This document shows, in pieces, positions 11,465-23,400 of a stretch of 64,000 nt of DNA (position 1 is the stretch's first letter; each line of letters opens with the position of its first letter). The stretch spans positions 90,832,631-90,896,630 of the forward strand of contig NC_133648.1 of NCBI RefSeq assembly GCF_009905375.1. The letters are read 5' to 3'. The position numbers and the translations under genes are program-made. Origin of the DNA: Apium graveolens. Taxonomy: Eukaryota; Streptophyta; Magnoliopsida; Apiales; Apiaceae. The notes under the pieces are model-generated. The model searched no databases. It saw only the letters and a list, made by a program, of their open reading frames with translations, and was not told where the DNA came from.

Positions 11465-12443
11465 CATCCCTCTTGGACATATTACCAACACGCTGGCATC
11501 GATCATATTTCAAAACGAACCGCTGAGCATCCTTAAACAAAGTCGACCAAAAGAATCCTGCTTGAAGGATACGAGCTGTTGTCTTTTCTCCACCATAGTG
11601 TCCCCCATAAGTAGTCGAATGGTAATCTCGCAAGATCCCCCCCCCCCGTTTCGCTGTACGAAATACATCTCCTGATGATTTGGTCAGCTCCTTGCCGAAA
11701 CAGGAAAGGCTCATCCCACATATACCACTTCACTTCATGCAGAAACTTCTTCCTTTGAGCATAAGTCAAGTCTGGAGGCATAACGTTGCTCACAAGGTAG
11801 TTCACAATATCGGCAAACCACGTTTCTTCTGCTTGCATTCCAAATAGCTGCTCATCGGGAAAAGACTCATTAATCAAAGATTTATCGTGTAAAATTGCAC
11901 TCGGATCCTCTAAACGAGAGAGATGATCAGTGACTTGATTTTTAGTCCCTTTTCTATCCTTGTTCTCCAACTCAAATTCCTGAAGTAAAAGTACTCATTG
12001 AATCAATCTAGGCTTCGAGTCCTTCTTCGAGACGAGATAGCGAATATCAGCGTGATCAGTGAAAACTGTTACCTTTATCCTAAGTAAATAAGATCGAAAC
12101 TTCTCAAAACCATAGACAATAGCCAATAGTTCTTTCTCAGTAGTAGTGTAGTTCAGTTAAGCACCATTGAGGGTATTACTAGCATAGTAGACCACATGAA
12201 ATATGTTGTTCTTCCTTTGCCCAAGAACTGCTCCAACTGTATAGTCACTTGTATCGCATATTATTTCAAAAGGTTCAGTCCAGTTTGGTGCAGTTATGAC
12301 AGGTGCCGTAATCAAAGTTTTCTTTAAACTCTCAGAAACAGCTAGGCACTCGTCATCATACTTAAAAGGAACATCTTTCTCTAGAATATTGCACAACGAC
12401 TTTGAAATTTTAGAGAAGTCCTTGATGAATCGCCTATAGAAAT
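11465..12443 (-). pseudogene. E7 pol middle part (RT end, RNase H, integrase N-terminus), broken
   Basis: Aligns with E1 pol from FYRRFIKDFSKISK (12443 downwards) through RNase H ([33 protein letters not shown]) to the integrase zinc-binding area ([22 protein letters not shown], where the first Cys of the CxxC pair is Tyr). Stops and frameshifts are present, including one at a run of C at 11639-11648. It keeps Gln at the place where E1 has an in-frame TAG (VLGQRK), which shows that the E1 stop is derived. It is cut at the upstream end by the E4 LTR at 12444. Confidence 0.8.
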
Positions 12444-12810
12444 TGTTGTGCAAGACATGCCTGTATCATAACAAGACTAACTCATACTGACAACCCTAAG
12501 ATTAGTTGTATTGTAACCTTAATCTGTAATTCATACTTGTAACACTTAATATCTGTAAAATATAAATGGAGCAGACTAGAGCATTTTTCTCTAAACAGTG
12601 TCAAGCCTAAGAATTCTATCTGGAAGAAGATCAAGAAGATCATGCCTCAGAAGAATTATGAAGAAGCTTGGAGTTGAATAAATCTGTTTGGTGTAAAACA
12701 TTCTAAGTCAAGATCTCTACAAGTCACAGAATTAGTGTTATAGAGAAATCATTCGAAAACTCCAGAATGACTTATCGAGAAGTCATTTAAGCTCCAGAGA
12801 GTACCAACAG

Positions 12811-12935
12811 ATGAATAACATCTACCCGACGGATGAGCAATATCTACTCGATGGATGAGCAATGTCTACTCGATGGATGAGCAATGTCTACTCGACGTAT
12901 AAGCCATCACTACTCGATGGATAAGCAATATCCAC
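12811..12935. repeat. 22-bp tandem repeat in the E4 LTR
   Basis: Five to six imperfect copies of CTCGATGGATGAGCAATGTCTA; the two central units are identical and the outer ones carry point changes and a few extra bases. Located about 320 bp upstream of the TATA-like box. Confidence 0.85.
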
Positions 12936-13255
12936 CGGGTATAGAGAACTCAGAAATTGCCCATTCGAGAACTCAGAGATATCGACAAGCCAACATGCCT
13001 ATCGAGATGTCGAGTTCTCTACAGCTTAATTGGAGATCTCGAAGTGAAGAAATTTCTCTAAGTACAGAATTGCAGAACAGTTCAATATCTAAGGTTGCAA
13101 ATCAACAAACAATTCACACAGCTGGATTGACAAGTCTACAAAAAGTAGCTTGAGAGATGTGCAAGATCAATGGCAAAGATTAACTGACAGAGGAGATTAA
13201 AGTAATCACGGGAAGCTAAAGATATGCTAAGCCAGAAATGGAAGATTTGCTTTTC

Positions 13256-13265
13256 TATAAATAGG
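13256..13265 (+). promoter_or_regulatory. TATA-like box of the E4 LTR
   Basis: The sequence TATAAATAGG lies about 390 bp upstream of the LTR end, a usual distance for the U3/R start of a SIRE-like LTR. The motif is seen; its use is inferred. Confidence 0.45.
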
Positions 13266-13653
13266 AATGACAAGTGACAGTTTAGAAAAGCTAATAGCAT
13301 GTTTATTATCCACCGTGTAAACCAGCAGTTAACTGAGTTATAAAGTTAACACTGGTCCTCTAGTTAAGTAGAACAATCAGAATAGAAAATTGGGTGTTCT
13401 CTCTCAAGAAAGAAGCTAAGTTATAAAATAAGAACTTAGAGATTTTGTAGCAAAACAATGCTTGATTTTTAATATAAAATTAAGTGAGTTTTGAAGATTT
13501 TTGTTTTACATATTTGCACAGCTATTTATGTTTAACATCCATTCTACTAAATCATTAACAACTACCAACTGCTAAAGCCTAAGTCGATCGAAAATCAAAC
13601 ATTTAAGCCAAAATACATTCACCCCCCTTTGTGTTGTATTCATACCTAACAAG

Positions 13654-13665
13654 TGGTATCAGAGC
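13654..13665 (+). other. E4 primer binding site (initiator tRNA-Met type)
   Basis: TGGTATCAGAGC, complementary to the 3' end of plant initiator tRNA-Met, two bases after the LTR end. Confidence 0.85.
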
Positions 13666-13700
13666 AAAATCTGAAAGTAAACAGATTAGATCTTGGAAAA

Positions 13701-15377
13701 ATGAATAGACAGAAAATCAGTAGTATCAAGATTCCTCCCTTTGATAAGGCCAATTACACTTTATGGAAAAAGAAAATATTACTGTTTATAAGAATGGCCA
13801 ATCATCTTTTCATTAGTATCCTCAAGAATGGGCCCTTCACTCCTATAGTTAGAGTTGAGGAAACCACAGATGGAGATATGGTTATTCCAGCTCATTATGC
13901 TCACAAGGATCCTTCTGAGTATACTGAACCTGAAAGAGAGAAAGTTTCCCGAGACAGTGCTTTGCAACTGATACTAATTGAGTCACTTGACAATGTAATG
14001 TATAATAACATTGTCAACTGTGACACTGCTAAACAGATCTGGGAAAAGATTGAAATACTCTGTGAAGGAACTGAGGAGGTTAGGTCAAATCAAAGAAGGA
14101 TATTGATTTCTCAGTATGAGGGTTTTATGGCTAAACCAAAGGAGGGTATTACTGATGTGTTTGAAAGGTTTAATAAGCTGATAAATGACTTGCAGCTTCA
14201 TGATAAATTTTATGATGTTGAAGAAGTGAATTTGAAGTTCTTGCTCACTCTCCCTGACCATTTGGAACAAAAGATCTCTGCAATCAGAGAAGGAAGGGAT
14301 TTGAGTAGAATCACACTGGAAGTGCTCTATGGGATTCTGAAAACTTATGAACTTGAAATGATTCAAAAGAAATCATTAAGGGCTGGTCGAGGATATGTAA
14401 TGGATGGCTCAAGTGCACTGATTGTGAATGATGGCCAGACTTCTAATGATAAGCAAAGATCCCCAACTCCAGCAATTTCTACAAGTGAGAAAAGAGTCAA
14501 TGACACTGAAGAGCAAGTCATACTAGAATTGGATGAAGAAGATGAATTCTACACTCTTGATGAGCTTGATGAGCTAGACAAATCAATGGCTTACTTGGCC
14601 AGAAAATTCTCTAATATTAGAGTAAAGAAACCAAGATTTTTCAAGAGCAAAGGACAGTCCTTCAACAAAGACAGCAGCTGGAAAGGAAAAGGGAAGTACA
14701 CTCCTGATAGCAAAACTGGCTACAAAACTGGATCTGTTGATAGATCAAAAATAAGGTGCTTTAACTGTGATGAGTTGGGCCATTTTGCTACAGAATGTAG
14801 AAAACCCAAGAAGGCAAAGAAAGATAAAGCCTATCTTGAATTGGAAGCAAAGTATGATGCTCTTCTAAAGAAGCAACAAGGGAAAGCTTATATTGCTGAG
14901 GGCAAGAGCTGGGATGACTCAGATAATGATGAAGATGAAGAAGTTGGAAACTATGCATTCATGGCCTTGGAGCAAGGAGATTCTTCATCATCTAAATCAT
15001 AGGTACCAACTCTTACCACAATTGATTTAAATGTGAGTCAATATAAGGAAACTATTGAAAAGATGAGCACAAAAATGTTCCACATTCATACAAGCATGGT
15101 TGCTGCAAATGAGGAAGTTATCAGATTGAAAAAGATCAATGAAAAACTTGAGAGTGAAAAACAAGAGACTGAATTGTTGCTGGTTGAGCTTGATACTGCT
15201 AAGCAAGAAAATGCATACTTAAAGAACAAATTAAAGTGTGCAAGTGAAATTGAAGCAGTATTGAGAGAAAAGCTGGAGAAGAATGAAGTGAAGCTGAAAT
15301 CCTTCAGAAATGCTTTTGATTTGATTGGCCAATATCATGAAAAGAACAAGCCATGTGCAAACATTGCCATTGGTCTT
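13701..15377 (+). pseudogene. E4 gag, one internal stop, 3' part cut by E3
   Basis: The frame starts at the ATG at 13701 (MNRQKISSIKIPPFDKANYT), 36 bases after the primer site. It shows the copia gag domain (UBN2-type, with NYTLWKKKI and ANHLF near the start, then QIWEKIEILCEGTEEV and ISQYEGFMAKP), an acidic linker, and one CCHC zinc knuckle CFNCDELGHFATEC near residue 355. A TAG at 15000-15002 interrupts the frame in the same phase (CAG to TAG type); the next 125 codons form a coiled coil (EEVIRLKKINEKLESEKQET). At 15378 the E3 LTR begins, so the C-terminal part is lost. The apparent frame beyond 15377 encodes LTR sequence. Gag forms the particle and binds RNA in the cytoplasm in this family; this copy is not functional. 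Confidence 0.85.
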
Positions 15378-16406
15378 TGTGACGCCCTCCAAACCCGGGG
15401 TCTAGATTTGGGGGTCACTCGCCAATAAACCAAAATAAAATAATCACAGCGGAATAATGTAATAAATACGACCCCTTTTTACCTACACTGGATCGATCAC
15501 AGGTTATAGTATGGAACAGGCACTAATACAAATCAAATGTTATTACAAACCATAGTCTAATTAGTTTTACAACTTATTCAAATTTTATTACAAACCTCTA
15601 GACTAATTAAGCATCTCAAACTGTCTACCTGGAAACACACCAACTATTTACAAGCACAAAACCTCTGATCAGACCTGGAACTTAAGCTTGCCCTGGCCTA
15701 GCTGAAAGAATCAAGATATGAAACAAGTATGAGCGAAAGAAATGCTCAGCAAGTAATAAATAGCTTATGATTTGGAATAACAACAGTATATCTGATGAAC
15801 AAAACCAACTACAATAACTGAACATTATCAAAACTGATATAAATTTGATAATAAACAACATTTGCAATATATTATGTTTTGGGACTGGAATCCTCGAACG
15901 ACGGTGTGTTGCCGTTGGTGATCAGCCGCGGAGCAACACCGGTATGCCGAAGCATATCCAACTAAACAAAAGGTACCCAAGGCACATATTGGCCTAGCAA
16001 GGTGTTATATCCTGTATAACACATAGCTCACACTGGACCGCCGCCACGGCCTCTTACGCAACCATCCATCCCATAAAAACAATTTTCCGTCAAAGGAGTC
16101 AAATCAAATGACATCCTTAACCACATAACTCCCCATTTCTCATGGTCCGGAGTTTTATCAACAACCAATGGCGAAATAACCAGAACAATTAGTTATTCGC
16201 TAATCTCAATTCAAAACTTCACTGTATAGAGTAATTCATAGCGAAACATAAAACATTTAACTATTCTGAACTTAGAATAGTATGGATATTGAAAGAATAA
16301 AGTCCAGAGTCAATATCAATTGAATGATAAATAAAGATATAGGTACTTGCATAATATGATTAGAAATAAACGTCACTTGAACAATAAGTGAAGTTAGAGG
16401 TACTTT
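15378..16406 (-). repeat. E3 3' LTR, outer part
   Basis: Plus strand starts TGTGACGCCCTCCAAACCCG. Nearly identical to 49248-50276. It is cut at 16407 by E2; tactt (16402-16406) is the E2 target repeat. It holds no supported gene; a 61-codon minus-strand open frame is conserved between the LTRs but looks like pyrimidine-rich noncoding sequence. Confidence 0.9.
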
Positions 16407-17150
16407 GTAACACCCCCAGATCCGGGGTCGGGGATCCGGGTCGTCACGGTCTTTCTTCCCACAATATCACTTCACTTAATTAATAATAATAACCTTATGC
16501 TGTGACCCCACACTAACACACACCACAACCCGTTATAGTCTCAGAGATGAAATTTAAATAAGTACAAGTCTTTGAATCCACAATTTAAAAGTTATTACAA
16601 CCCAAAATGATTACTTGATAAATTTACAGTTAATTGCCATTATCTGCCACAAGTTATAATTATACATAATTTGATTCTCAAAATAGAATGCCTGATCTAC
16701 CAATAGATCTACCTCTGCAGCTATAGCAGCTACAACATCATCGGGAAGATGCGGGACGCTTCCCACGCGCTTTCGCTGGGTCTGCTGGAGTCTGGCCATC
16801 TTTCCTAACTGTTGTTGTGTGATGAAGAAATAAAGCAAGAGTGAGCCTTACAACTCGCAAGATAATACATAGTGATAACAATAATATAAGTATCTAAATG
16901 GATACTTACTAGAATCTTTTATCAAGTGTAAGATAATTACTTACTAGATATAAGTAAAAACAAGGGATGACGTTACCAAATACTTCACCACACTTATACC
17001 ATTTATAAAGCTACTTGAACTACCACTGTTCAAAGTATAATGAGCTTTTACCAGTTCATCACATAGATGAGACTACAAGACAAGATTTGAATAGATTAAA
17101 CCTTTGAAATATTATTAAAGGAAATGAAGTTATGATGTATTTCATTAAGT

Positions 17151-17194
<44 letters not shown>

Positions 17195-17408
17195 ACATAT
17201 ACATCTTCCTTTATACATTTCCTGAAAACCTCTGTCATGTAAAGTATGAACAGAATTGCAATATCCAATAAGTTTGGAAAGGAAAAGAATTTTGGCATAA
17301 ACCAGATGTCTTGCTGATCAGGCAAAGATACCCATAAGTAACCTTTTCTACTAGTAGATGGACGAATTCCCCACTGGTCATCACCCTGGTCTCAATAGGA
17401 CCTTATGC

Positions 17409-17500
17409 TGGACTGCCACTCAGCCACTTATGCATTTGATGGACTCCCACTGAGCCACTTACACTATCATGGACGCCCACTGAGCCCATGTTGCTTATGC
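17409..17500. repeat. 30-bp tandem repeat in the E2 LTR
   Basis: Three units starting tggac at 17409, 17440 and 17470 (GGACTGCCACTCAGCCACTT). The same array is at 38594-38685 in the other LTR and, with more CpG kept, at 52759-52849 (units at 52759, 52789, 52819). One unit-like copy (ggaccgccgccacggcctct) also occurs in the E3 LTR near 16036. Confidence 0.75.
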
Positions 17501-18002
17501 CGACTCAATAGATGGACTTACTTCCCGAACCTTGGGTAAGTAATCAATTCATTTACCAAAACTGCAACCTTGTTGCGAATATAAAATACACCACATAGCC
17601 GGATCCCTCAGGTTTTGAGCGAGTATTTAAATCTCCTTAAAAGGGAAGATCTTAAATATAAAAATGAGTTTTGGGATCCGCTCTAACTTTTAAAAATCAT
17701 TTTGAAGACTCGAAAACACTTTAAAGAGTGTTTGGAGTAAAGCTGATTTAATGAAGTAAATCAGTCCCCAGTATATTTAGAAAATGTCTGAATATTATTA
17801 TTTAAATAATATTCCCATAAAGAATAATCTTTATAAAAATAATCGAAGTAGAAGTATTAAAACTTATACTTGAAATGGATATTAAATAACCAAAGATATA
17901 CTTATATGAAAGTACTATCTTTATTTGAATAATCAAAAATAAGTTTGATTATTGACACCTTATTCTTTAATAAAATAAAGAATATATCTCAGCAAATAAT
18001 CG

Positions 18003-18220
18003 GAGTCATAGATCCTCAAATGAATATTCAAATAATATTCATTAAATAATATAAACTGAGTCATAAGCCCTCGAATGAATATTCAAATAATATTCAATAA
18101 ATAATATAAAAGAGTCATAAGCCCTCGAATGAATATTCAAAATAATATTCATTAATAATATAACTGAGTCATAAGTCCTCGAATGAATATTCAAAATAAT
18201 ATTCAATAATAAAATAAAGA
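18003..18220. repeat. 54-55-bp minisatellite in the E2 LTR, 4 units
   Basis: Units begin GAGTCATA at 18003, 18058, 18112 and 18166, each followed by CCTCGAATGAATATTCAAA. The other E2 LTR has four units as well (39188, 39243, 39297, 39351), whereas the LTR fragment at 51581 has two (53350, 53405). Confidence 0.85.
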
Positions 18221-19908
18221 TAAAGTTACCGAATAAACCTTATTCGATTAATAGTTTTGAAAACTATGACCATATATATATATATAAGTATATATATATA
18301 TATTTATATCCATATATACAAAATCTACTCGGGATCCTCGACTCCCGGTTTTAGAAAATATTTTCACCTTTGGGTCCCTGTACTAAGGGTATATGCAAAT
18401 TACCGCTATCCTCTAGCATAGGTATTATCAGTTGAAACAACAGATATATATGGAAAGAATACGAAATAGGCATGCATATATATATACCATAGCAGCATGC
18501 TTCAATATATTGCAACATTTGCTAATAAACCAACATGCATCTATCGCAAGATAATGCAAATACATATATTCATCACAACAACAGTTATAACGGGTAGAAA
18601 ACTTGCCTGAGCGACTTGGGGTGATAAAAGGCTCGGGACGAGTCTGGTAACCTATAAACAACAAGCAAGTTGGAATTAAACCAAAGTCACTTGTAAATCT
18701 ATACTTTAACTAACTTAGACTCTAACGCTTGTTTTGCGCTTACTGGTTCGCTTAAGTCACTCGAGTACCCTCGGCTCCATCATTTTTAATAATTTAACCT
18801 TTAGGAGTTTTAAGACGATTCCTTCGCGAGTGTCTTACCAACTGCCTAACACACTTACCATAAATGTTTCATGCATTAATTAACCCTTTTTGGTCTTTAA
18901 CCTATGTTTCAAAGTAAGGCGAGGGGAAAAGTTTCGTTCGCGAAACGCCGTTACTTGAAACGGTCGTTTCTCCTAAACCGTGCATCGGAATCGAACGAAC
19001 TACATATCAAAACGAAGCTCGTAACATGAGCTATCTAAACATGGCAATGGTCATAATCTAGCAGGGGGTTCTCGGGTCCTAATGTTATGCACAAAAACAG
19101 TCTAAAGAAAATCGGACGTTATGACGACTATGTTTACGCGATTTCCCAATTTTAAACCATTCAAAACCAACCCAATTCAACCTCAAATCCAACATACAAC
19201 CAACATCCATCCTTATCACATCATAAAAACCCCAACCAATTCAATTTTAACATTCATACTTATGCCTAAGCTTAACTTTAACCATACTTAAGTTCTTTTA
19301 ATCAAAACAACAACATTTACCATTCCATTTCAATACCAATTCAATCCCAAACTCTAAATCACCAACATCAAGCTACAATATCATCCTAATAATCAAAATC
19401 ATCTTATAATACATAGGAATCTAGGGTTTGGAGATGATATACCTTCCTTGAAGTGGTGGGAGGAGCTAGGAAGCCTTAAGAAGCTTTGAGAAGTCTTAGG
19501 AATGCTTGGATCTTCAAGGAAAACAAGAAAAATTTCAAGTTAAAAACTTGAAAACACTATTCATAGTCTTCTTCTTTGATTAAATGAAGAAGATGGAGAA
19601 GGAATTGATGGCTTAAACTCATGATATAGCCCTAACTAAGCATGAAGATGATTAGGGAATTAACTCACCAATTTAGGAAGCTTGGATCTTTGATTTTTGA
19701 ATTTCCTTGCCTTTTGAATAGTAAAAAGCCGAGAGCTCTTCAAGAACAAGCCTTGGTTCTTTTTGATTTTTGATGAAGAATGAATTTACTTGGCTTGGTT
19801 GCTTTGTTTTTGTGTTTGATTTAGTCAATTACCTTGTTGCCCTTAAATTTGTGTGGTTCTCATTCAACCACACCTCCTTCCTTCCCATGTCATGCTTGTG
19901 TCATGTTG

Positions 19909-19945
19909 TGATGTCATCTTTCCCTCTTTGTCCTCCTCTCATTGG
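19909..19945 (-). promoter_or_regulatory. CCAAT box and TGACATCA motif in the E2 3' LTR
   Basis: On the minus strand a CCAAT box (plus-strand ATTGG at 19941-19945) precedes TGACATCA (plus-strand TGATGTCA at 19909-19916) by about 25 bp. The same pair is at 41096-41132 in the 5' LTR and, diverged around it, in the E6 LTR at 63067-63103. TGACATCA is a bZIP-type site by motif. Promoter use is inferred from conservation and from its position about 0.5 kb inside the LTR. Confidence 0.4.
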
Positions 19946-20402
19946 TTGGGTGACATCTCTCCCTCTAATCCCTTTGCTTAACTTCTTAATCGTTTGTCTA
20001 ATGACCGCTGATCTGTTACACGGTTCGCTTAACTTTCGTTTTCGTTTATCGTTTGAAGGATCATACCCGGGATCTTATTACTTAGGTTCCCTTAACCTTT
20101 CTCAATACATTATATTCCTTTTTATGATCCTCTATTATAATCCTTTAATTTAAATCCTTTTTATCTTGTTACCTTATCCTCAATTCTCTCCGTATCTAGT
20201 GGATTTCCGGGAAAAATCCAAGTGTTCGGAAATTGGATTCTGACGATCTTTACATACACTTATATACCACATAGAGTACTAATAATATCCCAGAATATCC
20301 ATAACAGAACCCCTACATAGTGTGGCATGAAAAGTTTTCTCATTCAGCTAAAACACTATTCACAAGGGTTACAAAAAGTTGAAAATTTTGGGGGTTATTA
20401 CA

Positions 20403-20420
20403 GTCTCCCCTCCTTAAAAG
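20403..20420 (-). other. E2 polypurine tract
   Basis: Minus strand reads CTTTTAAGGAGGGGAGAC directly before the 3' LTR (TGTAATAACC). It primes plus-strand DNA synthesis in this class of elements. Confidence 0.85.
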
Positions 20421-20435
20421 GATTCCGTCCCGGAA

Positions 20436-23400
20436 TCAAAAAGAAAACAAATGGGGGTACTTTTCTAGCATTGCGCTCTCTAGTTCCCAAGTTGATTCTT
20501 CCACATTATGATTCTGCCATAGTACTCTGACTAGCTTGATCACTTTGTTCCGAAGCACCTGCTCCTTCTTATCTATAATCCTTACTGGCTTCTCCACGTA
20601 AGTTAGATCTGGCTGCATATCCATCTGCTCATACTCCACTATGTGTTTGGCATCCCGATGATACTTCCTTAGCATTGACACATGGAACACATTATGAACT
20701 TGTTGCAAATTAGGGGGTAGGGCTAGCTCGTAAGCTAACTTTCCAATCCGTCTTAATATCTCAAAAGGTCCAATGTATCTTGGGCTTAGTTTTCCTTTCC
20801 TTTCGAACCTCATTAATCCCTTCCAAGGGGATACCTTTAGCAGTACTAAGTCCCCGACTTCATATTCCTTGTCCTTTCGGGCTAGGTCTGCATATTTCTT
20901 CTGTCTGTCTTGGGCTGCTACAAGTCGCCCTCTGATAAGATCCACTATATCTTTGGTCCTTTGGACCACTTCGGGTCCGAGCATCTTCCGCTCTCCTACT
21001 TCATCCCAGTATAAGGGAGATCGACACCTTCTTCCGTACAGGGCCTCATAAGGCGGCATCCCCATGCTAGCATGAAAGCTATTGTTATAAGAAAACTCGA
21101 TCAACGACAAGTGATCATCCCAACTCCCTTTAAAGTCTATTGCACAGACTCTCAACATATCCTCTAGTGTCTGGATGGTCCTTTCACTCTGCCCATCCGT
21201 CTGGGGATGGTACGCGGTACTCATATTTAACTTGGTCCCCGCACATTCCTGAAAGCTCCTCCAAAATCTGGAGTTGAACCTGGGGTCTCGGTCTGAAACA
21301 ATGGACGCTGGGACTCAATGTCGCGTCACTATTTCCTTAAGGTAAATGTCCACCAGTCTATCGACTGTGTATCTCTCATTGATAGGAATGAAATGAGCTG
21401 ACTTTGTCAGTCGGTCTATAATTACCCATATGGCATCGTGATTGGCTTTCGTCCTTGGCAATCCTACAACAAAATCCATCGCTATCTGTTCCCATTTCCA
21501 TTCGGGAATCTCCAGGGGTCGTAAGAGTCCACTGGGTCTCTGGTGCTCTGCCTTTACCCTTTGGCAAGTCAAACATTTGCTTACCCATTCTGCTACGTCC
21601 CTCTTCATGTTGGGCCACCAGTAATATTCCTTCAAATCCCTATACATCTTGGTACTTCCCGGGTGAATGGAATACCTTGAACTATAGCTTTCATCCAATA
21701 TCTCATCTTTAAGCTCTTGAACATTCGGAACCCAAATCCGGTAGGAGTACCTCATTATCCCTTTATCATCTTTCTCAGTATGGATCTCCTCTCCAGTCAT
21801 TGACTCTCTACCTTCATTCATTATTTTCTCCTGGCACAATCTGATCTTTTCCAATAACTCTGGCTGCATTGAGATCTCAAAAAGCTTTTCAGTTCCGGTT
21901 CCGATTACCTTTACTTCTATTTCCATTCTCTCAAAATCCCTTATCAATTCTTCCGAAGTCGTTATCATTCTGAGTCTTTCCTTTCTACTAAGGGCATCAG
22001 CCACCACATTGGCTTTCCCTGGATGATAGAGAATCTCACAATCATAGTCCTTGATTAGTTCTAACCATCTCCTCTGGCGCATGTTGAGCTCTTTCTGCGT
22101 AAATATGTACTTGAGGCTCTTATGGTCTGTGAAAATCTCGCACTTCTCTCCATATAAGTAGTGCCTCCAAATTTTTAAGGCAAATACTATTGCCGCGAGC
22201 TCAAGGTCATGAGTAGGATATCTAACCTCGTATTCCTTCAATTGTCTCGACGCATACGCAATCACCTTACCGTGCTGCATAAGCACACATCCTAATCCTT
22301 TGTGCGACGCGTCACTATATATCACAAAATCTCCTTTTCCGTCCGGCAATGCCAATACCGGAGCCGTTATCAACCTTTTCTTTAATTCCTGAAAACTGTT
22401 CTCGCATTTCTCCGTCCATTCAAACTTCTCTGTCTTACGAGTAATTCGTGTCAAAGGGGATGCGATCTTCGCAAAGTCCTGTACAAATCTACGATAGTAG
22501 CCGGCCAATCCTATAAAACTCCTTACCTCTGTGGGTGTGGTTGGCCTTTCCCAATTTGAGACCGCCTCTATCTTGGAGGGGTCGACCAATACTCCTTCTT
22601 TATTGATCACATGTCCTAAAAACTGTACTTCATTCCGCCAGAATTCACACTTCGAGAATTTGGCATATAACTGTTCCTCTCTGAGTATTCCTAGAGCTAT
22701 CCTCAAATGCTCTGCATGTTCTGTCTCAGTCCTTGAGTAGATCAAAATATCATCGATAAAAACTATCACACATTTGTCCAAGTACTTCTTAAATACTCTA
22801 TTCATTAAATCCATGAAAGCCGCTGGGGCGTTGGTTAATCCAAAGGACATTACCAAGAACTCATAATGCCCATACCTAGTACGGAACGCTGTCTTGGAAA
22901 TATCTTCGGGTTTAATCTTTAGTTGGTGATATCCAGTTCTCAGGTCGATCTTGGAAAAATAAACAGCATCCTTTAGCTGGTCGAACAGATCGTCTATTCT
23001 AGGTAATGGGTACCTGTTCTTTATGGTTAGCTTATTCAATTCTCGATAGTCTATGCACAGCCTCATGCTCCCATCCTTCTTCTTAACAAATAAAACTGGT
23101 GCTCCCCATGGAGACACACTGGGTCTTATCATACCCTTATCCAAGAGTTCCTGCAATTGGATAGCTAATTCCTTCATTTCTAACGGGGCTAACCGGTAAG
23201 GTGCTTTTGAAACTGGCGCCGTCCCCGGGGCCAACTCAATAGCAAATTCAATCACTCTATCGGGTGGTAATCCCGGAAGGTCTTGTGGGAATACATCTTC
23301 AAATTCGTTGACTACTGGAATATCTTGTAAGTTGGGCACCTCCTTCTGCGTGTCCACCACATAGGCTAGGTAGGCCTCATTTCCTTTTCGTAGCATCCTT

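Larger units (their letters stand above)
777..12443 (-). mobile_element. E7: old Athila-like Ty3 element, partial, heavily invaded
   Basis: Recognised by its similarity to the complete element E1: the left LTR (777-2159), polypurine tract, pol-env spacer (6546-7060) and pol pieces (7065-7978 and 11465-12443) match in order and orientation. It is interrupted by E8 plus an LTR fragment, a solo LTR and E4. The 5' two thirds (5' LTR, gag, protease, most of reverse transcriptase) are not in the window and should follow the far end of E4. The base stretch just left of the LTR is gaact (772-776), the candidate target duplication, whose partner is outside. Frameshifts and stops throughout show that it is long dead. 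Confidence 0.85.
12444..13651 (+). repeat. E4 5' LTR
   Basis: Starts TGTTGTGCAAGACATGCC and ends ATTCATACCTAACA, 1,208 bp, directly followed (two bases later) by the primer binding site. It contains a 22-bp tandem repeat at 12811-12935 and an AT-rich 3' half with a TATAAATAGG box at 13256-13265, a plausible promoter. No gene is present. Confidence 0.8.
16407..20402 (-). repeat. E2 3' LTR
   Basis: Plus strand TGTAACACCCCCAGATCCGG to TTTTGGGGGTTATTACA, 3,996 bp, unusually long for this clade. It holds a (TA)n run at 17156-17192 and 18276-18303, a 30-bp repeat (17409-17500), a 55-bp minisatellite (18003-18220), a CCAAT/TGACATCA module and a small conserved sense ORF near its outer end. Open frames on the plus strand (127 codons at 19770-20153) are antisense to the element and not supported as genes. 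Confidence 0.95.

Noticed and set aside
12884..13153. 89-codon frame in the E4 LTR
   Set aside because: Overlaps the 22-bp repeats and U3 region; no coding signature.
15378..15428. End of an open frame that begins in E4 gag
   Set aside because: The last 17 codons come from the E3 LTR; the frame is a chance chimera.
15682..15867. 61-codon minus-strand frame kept in both E3 LTRs
   Set aside because: Composition is that of a pyrimidine-rich tract before a splice-acceptor-like CAG; no start context or conserved protein feature.
17156..17192. (TA)n run as possible origin or regulatory site
   Set aside because: Simple microsatellite inside an LTR; length differs between the two E2 LTRs.
19770..20153. 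127-codon plus-strand open frame, also at 40957-41340
   Set aside because: Antisense to E2, lies over the promoter-like part of the LTR, hydrophobic low-complexity composition, and identity of the two copies follows from LTR duplication.
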